Positions 16,716-25,730 of a DNA stretch of 64,000 nucleotides are shown one piece after another (within the stretch, counting starts at the first letter, position 1; every line of letters starts with the position of its first letter). The stretch is from assembly GCF_022869825.1 (NCBI RefSeq), contig NZ_CP094971.1, positions 435,501-499,500 on the forward strand. The letters run 5' to 3'. The translations under genes were made by a program, and so were the position numbers. The notes below the pieces were generated by a model. The model made no database searches and had not been told where the DNA came from. It saw only the letters and a list, made by a program, of their open reading frames with translations. Source of the DNA: Clostridium sp. BJN0001. GTDB lineage: Bacteria; Bacillota; Clostridia; Clostridiales; Clostridiaceae.

Positions 16716-17651
16716 ATGAAAAAAGGATATAGTAGTGGAGTTTTTAATGGAATTTGTTCTGCTGCAATGTGGGGAGCAGATACGGTACTTTTAAGTGTAT
16801 TTCTTCCAGGGGATACAGCTTTTTTAGCACCGTTTATTACAACATTTTTTCACGATAGTTTTTCAGCAGTATGGACATTTTTATACCTTTTGTTTAGAAG
16901 ACAGCTTGGAAATTTAACAAAAGCACTTAAGACAAAAAGTGCATTATATGTAGCTCTAGCAGCACTTATGGGAGGACCTATAGGAATGACAGGATATCTT
17001 TTTGCAGTAAAACTTATAGGACCTTCATATACAGCAATTATTTCTTCGTTATATCCTGCAGTTGGAGCTTTTCTTTCATATGTAATTTTAAAAGATAAAC
17101 TTAATAAAAAAGCGTGGATTGGTCTTATCGCTGTAATAGTGGGTATTGGACTACTTGGATTTACACCATCTAACGGAAGTCTTAATTTACCTGGAGTTTT
17201 ATGTGCATCTTTATGTGTTATAGGATGGGGAAGTGAATGTGTAATATGTGCATATGGAATGAAGGATAAGGAAGTTACATCTGAACTTGCTCTTCAGATA
17301 AGACAGCTTACATCTGGTCTTACTTATGGATTTTTAATCATACCTATTGTAGGAGGACTTGGTCTTACAGCTGAAATGGCAAAGAGTAACATTATTTTTG
17401 GAATAGGAATAACAGCACTTACAGGAACAATTTCATATTTATGCTACTATGCAGCAATATATAAAATAGGTCCAACAAGAGCTATGGGAATAAATATTAC
17501 ATACGTAATATGGACAATTGCAATTAACATGTTTAGAGGAGAAATGCCAAGTGTTATTGCGGTTTTAAGCAGTATACTTGTTATATCAGGTGTTTATTTT
17601 GTAGCAAAAGAACCAGAACCAGAACTTAAAGAAAATAAATCTTTTATTTAG
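16716..17651 (+). CDS. licB: LicB-type choline permease (DMT superfamily)
   Basis: The 311-residue product has about ten hydrophobic segments and two EamA-like halves. The opening NGICSAAMWGADTVLLSVFL, the LMGGPIGMTGYLFAVKLIGP stretch and the ILKDKLNKKAWIGL linker resemble LicB choline transporters of the phosphocholine pathway. It should import choline for LicA. The ATG start has AAAGGAGA upstream. Its promoter carries the same palindrome as the choline kinase fusion, which supports a role in choline metabolism. It could transport a related quaternary amine instead. Confidence 0.75.
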   Translation: MKKGYSSGVFNGICSAAMWGADTVLLSVFLPGDTAFLAPFITTFFHDSFSAVWTFLYLLFRRQLGNLTKALKTKSALYVALAALMGGPIGMTGYLFAVKLIGPSYTAIISSLYPAVGAFLSYVILKDKLNKKAWIGLIAVIVGIGLLGFTPSNGSLNLPGVLCASLCVIGWGSECVICAYGMKDKEVTSELALQIRQLTSGLTYGFLIIPIVGGLGLTAEMAKSNIIFGIGITALTGTISYLCYYAAIYKIGPTRAMGINITYVIWTIAINMFRGEMPSVIAVLSSILVISGVYFVAKEPEPELKENKSFI

Positions 17652-17727
17652 AAAATATATTATTGGGGGCTATTTAAATACAAATTTCAGTTATGAGTTA
17701 AAAGAGAAAATGAGAAATATGGGGTTA

Positions 17728-17771
17728 AAAAAGACTTTTATAGTAAAAATACTTACTGTAAAAGTCTTTTT
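17728..17771 (+). terminator. Intrinsic terminator after licB
   Basis: Arms AAAAAGACTTTTA (17728-17740) and TAAAAGTCTTTTT (17759-17771), with inner pairing of TAGTA with TACT, are followed by a T-rich tail. Confidence 0.8.
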
Positions 17772-17843
17772 CTTGTTATTATATTATGGAAAAATAAAAT
17801 ATAAATTTCATAAAAAGAAATATAATTAATAAATGGTTGTTTA

Positions 17844-17872
17844 TTGATAAAATCACCAAAAAGATGTAATAT
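17844..17872 (+). promoter_or_regulatory. Likely promoter of the chemoreceptor gene
   Basis: TTGATA (17844-17849), a 17-base spacer and TAATAT (17867-17872) lie about 40 bases before the start codon. Confidence 0.45.
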
Positions 17873-17911
17873 AATAGTATATGACTTTATAATCGAAGGG
17901 GAGATGGGAAC

Positions 17912-19162
17912 ATGAAAAAAGATAAGAATAATATATTTACTGGTTTGAATATTACAATCTTCATAATAGTTGCTTTTTTAATAGCTGCAGTAGAAATCGT
18001 TTTATCTTTAATTCCTTCAATGGGAATAAAGATTGCACTTACAGTTGTACTAGCTGTTATCGTTACAATAACATTTGTAGTGGTTATATCTAAGTTAACT
18101 GGAACTGATTTAAAAGGGATGACTGACTGCATTATTAAAATATCAGACGGAGATTTAAAGCAAAGAATGCCTGAAAATGGTAAACTTAAAAAATTAGGAT
18201 CTGATTTTAATCTTATGATGGATGGACTTTATCAGCTTATATATGAAATTAATAGTATGATAAATAAGTTCTCAGAATCTGCGGTAAACATTTCAAGTAT
18301 GTCTGAAGAAACAACAGCTTCATTATCAGAAGTTTCAAAAGCAATTGCAGAAGTTTCTGAAGGTGCAACAAATCAATCACATGCTGTAATTGATGCAAAT
18401 CAGAGTGCTGAAACATTAGCTTCTCAGATTGATGATGTTGACAGACAAACAGATTTAATAAACAATTTATCAACAGATACAAAAAAACTTAGTGATAAGG
18501 GAACAAATATACTTACTGCTTTAATTAGCAAAACTGAAGAAACAAAGGAAAGTTTCAACAAGTCAGCGAGTGTAGTAAAAGAGATGGCAGAAAGCATAGG
18601 AAAAGTAAATTATATGTCAGATGCTATTGCCGATATAACAGAACAGACTAATCTTTTAGCATTAAATGCAAGTATTGAAGCTGCAAGAGCAGGAGAAGCA
18701 GGAAAAGGCTTTGCAGTTGTAGCAGAAGAAATAAGAAAACTTGCAGAAGCATCTAAGGATTCTACAGATCAAATAAAGAGTATAGTAGAAGATATAAATG
18801 AAAAAGTAAAAGATACTCAAGCAACTATGGAACAAAATAAAGAAATGCTTAATACTCAGGACAAAGCAGTTTTATCAACAAAAGATATAGTTGTAAATAT
18901 TACAACTTCTATAACATCACTTTCAGATGCAATATCTAAGATAAAAGGCTTAAATACTGATATGAATACAAGCAAAAATAATGTTAGATCACAGATAGAA
19001 AGTATTGAAAAAGTATCTCAGGATACAGCAGCTATTTCAGAAGAAGTTAACGCTTCAGCTCAAGAAGTAACTGCAACAATGACAAGCCTTTCACAGTGTG
19101 CAGATGATCTTCAGCAGATGGCTGAACAATTAAAGCTTGGAATAAAACAATTTAACATATAA
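17912..19162 (+). CDS. Methyl-accepting chemotaxis protein without an extracellular sensor domain
   Basis: Two hydrophobic helices at about residues 9-30 and 36-60 are separated by only a few residues, so no sizeable extracellular ligand domain is present. A HAMP-like linker ([19 protein letters not shown]) follows. The remaining coiled coil has the standard signalling tip [20 protein letters not shown] followed by [16 protein letters not shown]. It should signal to CheA/CheW. With no ligand domain it may sense membrane or internal cues. It is transcribed alone, between two terminators. Confidence 0.9.
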   Translation: MKKDKNNIFTGLNITIFIIVAFLIAAVEIVLSLIPSMGIKIALTVVLAVIVTITFVVVISKLTGTDLKGMTDCIIKISDGDLKQRMPENGKLKKLGSDFNLMMDGLYQLIYEINSMINKFSESAVNISSMSEETTASLSEVSKAIAEVSEGATNQSHAVIDANQSAETLASQIDDVDRQTDLINNLSTDTKKLSDKGTNILTALISKTEETKESFNKSASVVKEMAESIGKVNYMSDAIADITEQTNLLALNASIEAARAGEAGKGFAVVAEEIRKLAEASKDSTDQIKSIVEDINEKVKDTQATMEQNKEMLNTQDKAVLSTKDIVVNITTSITSLSDAISKIKGLNTDMNTSKNNVRSQIESIEKVSQDTAAISEEVNASAQEVTATMTSLSQCADDLQQMAEQLKLGIKQFNI

Positions 19163-19197
19163 AAATATACGTTACATTTTTAAACTTAAAGAAATAT

Positions 19198-19237
19198 GAT
19201 ATTACACTTTAATTTAGTGTGATATCTTATTTTTTTA
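19198..19237 (+). terminator. Intrinsic terminator after the chemoreceptor gene
   Basis: GATATTACACT and AGTGTGATATC pair around a short loop and are followed by a run of T residues. Confidence 0.8.
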
Positions 19238-19282
19238 TCTAAAATTATATTCACATATATGAAATTAAAGAATAATAATATA

Positions 19283-19354
19283 TTGACAAATGCAAATAAT
19301 AATTATACTATTACATTAAGAACTATATAAGGATATAATTATATAGTTATGTAA
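19283..19354 (+). promoter_or_regulatory. Promoter and dyad operator of the permease-thioredoxin-ArsR operon
   Basis: TTGACA (19283-19288) and TATACT (19304-19309) are spaced by 15 bases. Just downstream is a dyad, AACTATATAA (19321-19330) against TTATATAGTT (19339-19348), with outer TTACAT/ATGTAA arms. The placement between -10 and start codon, and the ArsR-type gene at the end of the operon, suggest an autoregulatory operator. Confidence 0.5.
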
Positions 19355-19395
19355 ATGCAATATAATTTTAATTTCATTATATGAGGAGGTAAGTT

Positions 19396-20412
19396 ATGAA
19401 TGGGATAGGAAAAATATTTGTTTTTCTTAATGATCAGCTTTTAAAAATGACATGGCTATCAAAGCTTGTACGCTTATTTATAGAAAATGTTTTTGGGCTG
19501 TCAGTTGAAGAAAAGTTTGGACAAAGCCTACATTTTTTTATTTATGATACTATAAAGATATTTATTTTATTATCAGTTCTAATCTTTATTATTTCATATA
19601 TACAAAGCTATTTTCCACCGGAGAGAACAAAAAAAATCCTGGGAAATATTAAAGGTGTAAAAGGTAATATATTAGGAGCGCTACTTGGAACAATAACACC
19701 GTTTTGCAGCTGCTCAAGCATACCAATTTTTATAGGTTTTACTTCATCCGGACTTCCGCTTGGAATAACATTTTCATTTTTAATATCTTCACCATTAGTT
19801 GATATAGGCTCATTTTTAATCCTTATGTCGTTTTTTGGTGTAAAAATATCAATAGCATACGTTGTTGTTGGACTTGTACTTGCAGTAATTGGTGGAATAA
19901 TTATTGATAAGCTTCATATGGAAAAATATATAGAAGGATATGTTAAAGAAATAGAAAATGTTGATGCAGAGGTTATAGAATTAACACGAAGAGAAAGAAT
20001 ATCGTATTCTAAAGGACAAGTACAGGATATAATTCGCAGAGTTTGGTTATATATATTAATAGGTGTAGGGATAGGAGCAGTAATCCATAATTTTATACCT
20101 CAAACTGTTATAGAAAATGTAGTTGGAAGCAAAAATCAATTTGCGGTAATACTTGCAAGCATAGTAGGAATTCCGATGTATGCTGATATATTTGGAACAA
20201 TTCCAATAGCAGAAGCATTAATAGGAAAAGGAGTTCTTCTTGGAACAGTATTATCATTTATGATGGCTGTAACAGCATTATCACTGCCATCACTAATTAT
20301 GCTAAGCAAAGTTGTAAAGAGAAAGCTACTCTATGTATTTGTATCGATAGTAGCAATAGGAATAATACTTATAGGTTATTTGTTTAATATGTATGCATAT
20401 ATTTTTATGTAA
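19396..20412 (+). CDS. Permease of the YraQ/ArsP type
   Basis: The 338-residue product has about eight membrane segments. The motif TPFCSCSSIPIFIGFTSSG and LISSPLVDIGSFLIL are typical of the predicted permease family that includes YraQ and organoarsenical exporters of the ArsP type. The Cys pair in FCSCS is conserved in that family and may bind thiophilic compounds. It is first in a three-gene operon with a small thioredoxin-like protein and an ArsR repressor. The substrate is probably a metal, metalloid or thiol-reactive compound, but cannot be read from the sequence. Confidence 0.75.
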   Translation: MNGIGKIFVFLNDQLLKMTWLSKLVRLFIENVFGLSVEEKFGQSLHFFIYDTIKIFILLSVLIFIISYIQSYFPPERTKKILGNIKGVKGNILGALLGTITPFCSCSSIPIFIGFTSSGLPLGITFSFLISSPLVDIGSFLILMSFFGVKISIAYVVVGLVLAVIGGIIIDKLHMEKYIEGYVKEIENVDAEVIELTRRERISYSKGQVQDIIRRVWLYILIGVGIGAVIHNFIPQTVIENVVGSKNQFAVILASIVGIPMYADIFGTIPIAEALIGKGVLLGTVLSFMMAVTALSLPSLIMLSKVVKRKLLYVFVSIVAIGIILIGYLFNMYAYIFM

Positions 20413-20442
20413 TTAAAATAAAATTTAGAGGAGGAAAATATT

Positions 20443-20670
20443 ATGATAATTAAAATTTTAGGAAGTGGATGTGCTAATTGTAAGAGATTAGAGCAGAATG
20501 CAAGAAAGGCAGTAGAATCACTTGGAATTGATGCGACTATAGAAAAGGTTACAGATATAAAAGACATAATGTCATTTGGAGTAATGAAAACTCCAGCATT
20601 AGTAGTTGACGGAAAAGTAAAGATAATGGGCAGAGTACCATCAGCAGATGAAATAAAGAAGTATCTTTAA
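20443..20670 (+). CDS. Small thioredoxin-like redox protein
   Basis: The 75-residue product has the active site GSGCANCKR near the N-terminus and the cis-Pro region VMKTPALVVDGKV, with the closing GRVPSADEIKKYL. This matches the minimal thioredoxin-like proteins commonly found next to YraQ-type permeases. It probably reduces the permease or its cargo in the cytosol. It follows the permease by 30 bases with AGAGGAGG upstream. Confidence 0.85.
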   Translation: MIIKILGSGCANCKRLEQNARKAVESLGIDATIEKVTDIKDIMSFGVMKTPALVVDGKVKIMGRVPSADEIKKYL

Positions 20671-20693
20671 TAAAAACTAGGGAGGCTATTAAT

Positions 20694-20990
20694 TTGAACT
20701 TTGATGAATTAACAATAAATTTGCTTAAAGCTATGGCACATCCTGTTAGATACAAGATTATAAAATTTCTTTATGAAGGGCCAAAGTGTGTTTGCAAACT
20801 TAATGAAGAGTTTAATTTTAGTCAGGCAAATCTTTCACAACATTTAAGAATTTTAAAAGATGCAGGAATACTAAAGAGTGAAAAAGTAGGACTTCAAACA
20901 CATTATAGTTTATATGATGATAATATAAAAAGTATAATAATAAGTGTGGAAGATTATGTTAAGATTATCTGCAAAATAGATAAGAAATAA
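20694..20990 (+). CDS. ArsR-family transcriptional repressor
   Basis: The TTG start has AGGGAGG upstream. The 98-residue winged helix carries the family pattern LLKAMAHPVRYKIIKFL, a CVCKL motif at the position of ArsR-type metal ligands, and the recognition helix FSQANLSQHLRILKDAG. It probably represses this operon and releases DNA on binding a thiophilic metal(loid) through the CxC cysteines. The ligand is inferred. Confidence 0.88.
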   Translation: MNFDELTINLLKAMAHPVRYKIIKFLYEGPKCVCKLNEEFNFSQANLSQHLRILKDAGILKSEKVGLQTHYSLYDDNIKSIIISVEDYVKIICKIDKK

Positions 20991-21026
20991 ATGAAAATAG
21001 AGGATATAATTTACAAATATCAGTTC

Positions 21027-21171
21027 AAAGGACAAAGGACAAATGACAAATGGGGAGGTTTCTGCTCAAAATCGCAGAAACGTAGAATTTATTTAGCTTT
21101 CGCTTCAAGCGGAAGCTTTATTTTTTGCGAGAATCGCAAAAAACATATAATGAAATTCCGTAGGAATTTCC
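21027..21171 (+). repeat. Four-hairpin interspersed repeat, copy 6, left part (split by IS4 element)
   Basis: The left array starts at AAAGGACAAAGGAC and the core at 21059. The core is cut after AGGAATTTCC (21162-21171) by the IS4-family element. Its last ten bases are repeated at 22796-22805 beyond the element, followed by ACC and a right array of ATTGTCC units to about 22838. Confidence 0.85.
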
Positions 21172-22795
21172 CAATGTCATTAAGTTAGTATTCTCATAAA
21201 TAAAAATAGCATTGAAAATTATATTTTATGATTTTTAATGCTATTTTTGATTGTGCTAGTCTTATTTTTCTGCACGCAAAAAAGACGGAATTATTGCCGT
21301 CAAAAAAAAATTTACTTTTGATATATTTTATGATATTCTATACATAAAATTCACCCAGGATTTAGTAGTTATATTACGAGGATATTTTCTGCCATTCCTA
21401 ACGGGTGAAATATAACGTTGGATTAGTATTTCAACGTTAGGTGGTCTCTCATTAGCAGGACATTTAAAAAATTTCTTACAGACAGTTATTGCTTTTGAAA
21501 AATTGATTGTATATGAATATTTTCTATTTTTATCTTTTATTTTAACATTAGTAGAGATAATTGAATAAAAGTTATACATCGTGAGTTTTGCATAGATTTC
21601 TTGGGTTATGAGCTCCACTTTTTTTGAGTTTAGAGAGTTAAGACCGGTCAAGTACTTTAACTCTCTAAATGAATTTTCTATTTTCCATCTTAATTGGTAT
21701 AATTCTTTTATTTCTGTTGAGTCAAACTCTCTTTCATCTAAATTAGTTACAATTGTCTCGTAACTACTATCTGAAATTTTAAATCTAACAAAGCGTATAT
21801 CCATTGAGTAGGTTTCATACGATCCTTCTTTGATGAAATCAAAGGGATTTACTTTACATAGCTTTTTATATTCATGTCGCTTATCTAATGGAATTCTACC
21901 CATTCTTTTTGTTATGTTTACTCTTTTTGTTGCATCAAATTCATCTGCTTCTGGGAATTTAAATGTACTGCTAATGCCAGTACTAGTTATGTCTTTTACT
22001 CTAATTAAATATTTAAAACCCTTCTCCTGAATATTTGCAAATACGTTATAAGATTCGTATCCACGGTCGGCAATTATAATTGCTTTTTCATTGCTGTCAA
22101 ATCTCTTGACCATATCTATTAATGCCCGAGATTCATTACATTTTCTTACCGCTTGAATACAAGTATCCACAAAAATTTTATTACATAAATCATACATACA
22201 ATTAATGTGTAACTTATTATGCCCTTTATATCCAGGGACTGTTTTTACATGAGTATCTTTATCGTTAGGATTGTGGTGTATGTTTAGTTTGCTTCCATCA
22301 ACGGCAAGCAATCTATAGCCTTTTATATTTTTTAAAGCATTATAAGATGAAGTGAATTTATGAAATAAATAGGGCATTGCTATTTCATTTAACTTCTTCC
22401 TTTGTTGAATTAAAGCCGATTGCGAAGGCATTTTTTCACTATAATTAAAATATTCAGCCATAGTTATGAATGAATTTTTTCCCTCAAGGCAAAGTAATAA
22501 TTTTAAAACATTAAAAAAACTTAATTTTCGATTACGGATAAAATCTTTTGATGAATTTTTTACAAAACACTTTTTGTTTTCCTCCATTTGTTTTATTGTC
22601 GAAAGCAATTCTGATTTCATTTTATTAGAAAAATTGTTCATTTTATATTCCCCCTTAAAAATACTGGTATTTAAGGGGCTGCGCCGCATTTTTCTATTAC
22701 TTTGTCAATAGTTTTTGTAAAAAAAACGGGATATTATAATAAATATCTCGTTTTAATGTTAATTTATATACTTTTTTCTTAACTTAATGACATTG
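21172..22795 (-). mobile_element. IS4-family insertion sequence, copy A
   Basis: The element is 1624 bp with terminal inverted repeats CAATGTCATTAAGTTA / TAACTTAATGACATTG. It is flanked by a 10-bp direct repeat AGGAATTTCC (21162-21171, 22796-22805), in the size range for IS4. It has one transposase gene on the minus strand. Two hairpins at the transposase 3' side, 21284-21301 (GACGG/CCGTC) and 21202-21248 (AAAAATAGCATT/AATGCTATTTTT), look like terminators. A copy with identical length and protein lies at 25731-27354. Confidence 0.93.
21328..22641 (-). CDS. IS4-family transposase, copy A
   Basis: The start is taken at the ATG whose complement ends at 22641, which has AAGGGGG upstream; the frame is open further back but lacks a better site. 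The 437-residue product has the DDE residues in VDGSKLNI, IADRGYES and the signature YQLRWKIENSFRELK, which fits the Y-x2-R-x3-E-x6-K pattern of IS4 transposases exactly. It is intact and should be active. The protein is identical to that of copy B, which implies recent transposition or gene conversion. Confidence 0.95.
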   Translation of the reverse strand: MNNFSNKMKSELLSTIKQMEENKKCFVKNSSKDFIRNRKLSFFNVLKLLLCLEGKNSFITMAEYFNYSEKMPSQSALIQQRKKLNEIAMPYLFHKFTSSYNALKNIKGYRLLAVDGSKLNIHHNPNDKDTHVKTVPGYKGHNKLHINCMYDLCNKIFVDTCIQAVRKCNESRALIDMVKRFDSNEKAIIIADRGYESYNVFANIQEKGFKYLIRVKDITSTGISSTFKFPEADEFDATKRVNITKRMGRIPLDKRHEYKKLCKVNPFDFIKEGSYETYSMDIRFVRFKISDSSYETIVTNLDEREFDSTEIKELYQLRWKIENSFRELKYLTGLNSLNSKKVELITQEIYAKLTMYNFYSIISTNVKIKDKNRKYSYTINFSKAITVCKKFFKCPANERPPNVEILIQRYISPVRNGRKYPRNITTKSWVNFMYRIS

Positions 22796-22838
22796 AGGAA
22801 TTTCCACCTAAATTGTCCATTGTCCATTGTCAATTAGA
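22796..22838 (+). repeat. Copy 6 repeat, right part after IS4 copy A
   Basis: AGGAATTTCC (the duplicated target) continues as ACCTAAATTGTCCATTGTCC, the expected repeat end. Degenerate ends of the same kind (GGATTTCCACC, GGATTTCTACC) follow to about 22918. No gene is seen before the operator at 22931. Confidence 0.75.
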
Positions 22839-22930
22839 TTGGATTTCCACCTAAATTATCCATTATCCATTATTAATTCTCAATTGCACAGGATTTCTAC
22901 CTCCTTTCTCATTTGTTTTACATGAACTTG

Positions 22931-22981
22931 TTGAATTGAACTATGAACAATGATATCATCATAATTGTTCAAAAAATGAAC
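22931..22981 (+). promoter_or_regulatory. Promoter and GTTCA-N5-TGAAC operator of the ABC binding-protein gene
   Basis: TTGAAT (22931-22936), 17 bases and TATCAT (22954-22959) align with the licB promoter base for base in layout. GTTCAAAAAATGAAC at 22967-22981 is identical to the licB operator. Confidence 0.75.
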
Positions 22982-23025
22982 TTTAAAAGATGATAATTAA
23001 CTAAAATACAAGGGGGATTAGTTTA

Positions 23026-24345
23026 ATGAATAAGTTTATAAAGAGAATGTGTGCAGCGGTTGTTATGGGCTCAATGATGGCAACATTTGTAGGATGTGGT
23101 GCAGATTCTTCTAAAAATGCAAAGAAGACAGATGATGGAAAAGTAGTAATTGAATATTGGTATGGTCTTGGAGGAAAACTTGGAGACAATATGGAGAAGA
23201 TAATAGATGAGTTTAATGCTTCTCAGGATAAATATGAAGTAAAAGGGGTAGCACAGGAAGATTATAAGACTACATTTAAAAATCTTCAGGCAGCAATTTC
23301 TGCTAAAAAAACTCCAGCTTTAGCTCTTCTTGAAGCTGATAAAGTTAAGGCTCTTTCAGATAAGAAAACTCTTACAGATTTAAATAAATATTTAGAAAAT
23401 GATTCAGACTATAAAGAATCTGATTATCTTGAATCATTTATCTCTTTAGGTAAAAATAAAGATGGAGGAACATACGGCTTTCCTATATATGGAACAACAC
23501 AGGTTCTATATTATAATAAACAAGCCTTTAAAGATGCAGGGGTTTCAGAAGATTCTTTAAAAACATGGACAGGATTTACACAGGCTTTAAAAAAGCTTAC
23601 TAAAAAAGATGGTGATGAGGTATCATTTTATGGCTGGGAACCTATGTGGGGAGAGGATAATTTAATAGATGCAGCATTAAGTAATGGTGGAAAAATTTTA
23701 AGTGATGATGGAAAACAGGTATTAATTAATTCAGATGAATGGGTTCAGTCTTGGAATTATTTCAGAAAAGCTATTTTTGAAGATAAAACAATGAGAATTC
23801 ATTCAGGTGGAAGCGGATGGGAGTACTGGTATGCTACTGTAGATGATGCTATGAATGATAAAGCAGCAGGCTATATAGGTTCATCTGGAGATCAAGGAGA
23901 TCTTGATTTTGATAAGCTTGCAGCACTAGAGCAGCCAGCATTTACAGATGGAAAAGAAGCAAAACCAGTTGCAGAAGGAAGACTTTTATCTGTTCCAGAA
24001 AATGTTTCAGATGAAGAAAAAGAGGGCGCATATGAATTTATAAAATTCTTTACAAGACCTGATATAAGCGCTGAGTGGTCAATTGCATCAGGATACATTT
24101 CAGTAAATAAAAATACTCAAGATGATGAAAACTTTAAAGAGTTTATATCTAAAAATCCACAAGCAGCAGTACCATTAAAACAAGCAATGCACGCAAGTGA
24201 AATGTTTATAGATCCAACTAATGGAAAGATATTAGATGCTCTTAAAGTTGCAGCAGACAAAGTTGAAATTGAAAATATTGATGCAAAAGAAGCTTTAGAT
24301 GAAGCACAAAAGATAGCACAGGAAGAACTTGATAAATTGAAATAA
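23026..24345 (+). CDS. ABC transporter substrate-binding lipoprotein (UgpB/MalE type)
   Basis: The 439-residue product has a lipoprotein signal peptide (lipobox FVGC, Cys at about residue 25). The fold is that of family-1 solute-binding proteins: VIEYWYGLGGKLGDNMEKII, GFPIYGTTQVLYYNKQAFKDAG and AYEFIKFFTRPDISAEWS. It resembles the UgpB branch that binds glycerol-3-phosphate or glycerophosphodiesters. Because its promoter shares the operator of choline genes, glycerophosphocholine is a reasonable substrate guess. The matching permeases, at 29743 and 30665, have their own copy of the operator. No ATPase gene is in the window. Confidence 0.85.
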   Translation: MNKFIKRMCAAVVMGSMMATFVGCGADSSKNAKKTDDGKVVIEYWYGLGGKLGDNMEKIIDEFNASQDKYEVKGVAQEDYKTTFKNLQAAISAKKTPALALLEADKVKALSDKKTLTDLNKYLENDSDYKESDYLESFISLGKNKDGGTYGFPIYGTTQVLYYNKQAFKDAGVSEDSLKTWTGFTQALKKLTKKDGDEVSFYGWEPMWGEDNLIDAALSNGGKILSDDGKQVLINSDEWVQSWNYFRKAIFEDKTMRIHSGGSGWEYWYATVDDAMNDKAAGYIGSSGDQGDLDFDKLAALEQPAFTDGKEAKPVAEGRLLSVPENVSDEEKEGAYEFIKFFTRPDISAEWSIASGYISVNKNTQDDENFKEFISKNPQAAVPLKQAMHASEMFIDPTNGKILDALKVAADKVEIENIDAKEALDEAQKIAQEELDKLK

Positions 24346-24605
24346 TTGACAAAGCACAATTGTGGAGGTTTCTACTTAGGCGCAGAAACTTGGAATTTGA
24401 TAGAATTGATAATGTGCTAATGTATAATTGATAATTATTGAAGTTTCTGCTCAAAATCGCAGAAACGTAGAATTTATTTAGCTTTCGCTTCAAGCGGAAG
24501 CTTTATTTTTTGCGTGAAAACGCAAAAAACATATAATGAAATTCCGTAGGAATTTCCACCACATTTGTCCTTTGCACTGTCCTTTGTCCTTTAACAATTT
24601 GTCAT
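24346..24605 (+). repeat. Four-hairpin interspersed repeat, copy 7
   Basis: The core is at 24444-24560, with an extra head hairpin (TTTCTAC...GCAGAAA) and an AT-rich spacer module upstream. The right array contains CATTTGTCCTTTG and CCTTTGTCCTTTAACAATTT, close to the IS110 target. The sequence GTAGGAATTTCC is intact here, so this is an unoccupied version of the site used twice by the IS4 element. Confidence 0.85.
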
Positions 24606-25501
24606 TTAGTACGTAGTACGTTCTTTGTACCGTTTTGTGATAGAAATAGTCCTGTTAGTGCTAGACTTGTTCCGATAAATGATAATACTGTGATTTTTTC
24701 ATGTAAAATAAGTATTGAAGCTATAACGGTAATGACTGGAACAATGTAAATATAAACACTTGTTTTTACAACTCCTAAAATTTTAACTGCAAAATTCCAA
24801 GATACAAAACATATGGCAGACGCTCCAAGTCCTAAGAATATAATATTAAATAAATACACAGGATTTGTGAAACGAGTAAGTTCAAAACGGAAATCAAATA
24901 GAAATAATGCAGGTATAATAAAGAGAATGCCATAGAAGAATATCCTTCTTGTAGTAAGAATAGTATTGTAACCATAAGCACTTATCTTTTTTATTAGTAT
25001 AGAATAACATGCCCAAACTAATGCAGCTAGTAGGGCTAAAATATCTCCTATAGGATTTAATTTAAGATTTGATCCGTTAAAACTAATAAGGAAAATTCCT
25101 AAAAGTGCAAGAACAAATCCAACAAAGAAGTTTGCACTTAATTTTCCCTCTTCTTTTAAAAACAGACGACTTAAAATTGCTGTAAAAAACGGTGCTACTG
25201 ATACTATTACAGCTATATTTGAAGCCATTGTATATGTTAAAGCGATGTTCTCAAAAAGATAGTATAGGCAAATTCCACAAAAACCTGCTGCTATAAAGGT
25301 CATCTCCTGCCTCAAAGTAGTATATTTCATACTGTGTGGGTAAATTATTAGTAAAGCAACTAAGCCTATAACAAAGCGAAAAAATAAAATTTCTACCGGC
25401 TGAAAGCTTACCAATAAAATTTTTGTTGATATAAAAGTTGTTCCCCAAAGTAGTATTGTAAGCAGAGCTATTAAGTGCCCATTCGCATTTTTATTATTCA
25501 T
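24602..25501 (-). CDS. EamA-family drug/metabolite transporter
   Basis: The 299-residue product has ten predicted membrane segments in two EamA halves (LIALLTILLWGTTFISTKIL and ILALLAALVWACYSILIKKI are the repeated openings). The start has GGGGGAAAA upstream. DMT transporters of this type usually export amino acids or other metabolites; the substrate cannot be read. It is only distantly similar to the LicB-like permease and its promoter lacks the shared palindrome. Confidence 0.85.
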   Translation of the reverse strand: MNNKNANGHLIALLTILLWGTTFISTKILLVSFQPVEILFFRFVIGLVALLIIYPHSMKYTTLRQEMTFIAAGFCGICLYYLFENIALTYTMASNIAVIVSVAPFFTAILSRLFLKEEGKLSANFFVGFVLALLGIFLISFNGSNLKLNPIGDILALLAALVWACYSILIKKISAYGYNTILTTRRIFFYGILFIIPALFLFDFRFELTRFTNPVYLFNIIFLGLGASAICFVSWNFAVKILGVVKTSVYIYIVPVITVIASILILHEKITVLSFIGTSLALTGLFLSQNGTKNVLRTK

Positions 25502-25558
25502 TTGTTTTCCCCCATTTTTACTTATTGTTTAAAATATTTTAGCATACAATTTTCAAAA

Positions 25559-25730
25559 AGAACATACTAAATGACAAACTAAAGGACAAAGGAAAAAGGA
25601 CAAATGACAAAGATGGTTGTTTCTGCTAAAACGCAGAAACTAAAATATATTGAGCTTTCCCTTCATGCGAAAGCTTTATTTTTTGCATAAAAACGCAAAA
25701 AACATATAATGAAATTCCGTAGGAATTTCC
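25559..25730 (+). repeat. Four-hairpin interspersed repeat, copy 8, left part (split by IS4 element)
   Basis: The core starts at 25620. Its hairpins differ from copy 6 (TTTCTGC TAAAAC GCAGAAA; TTTTGCATAAAAACGCAAAA), so it is a distinct copy. It is interrupted after AGGAATTTCC (25721-25730), the identical position as in copy 6. Confidence 0.85.

Noticed and set aside
20991..21188. A 65-residue frame just after the ArsR gene
   Set aside because: Its sequence is mostly a translation of repeat copy 6 and it ends inside the IS4 element; similar frames occur in other repeat copies (for example 5643, 5930, 31577).
22796..25730. Composite transposon formed by the two IS4 copies around the binding-protein and exporter genes
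   Set aside because: Both copies point the same way and each has its own AGGAATTTCC pair; since all flanks are the same repeat sequence, neither composite movement nor independent insertion can be shown.
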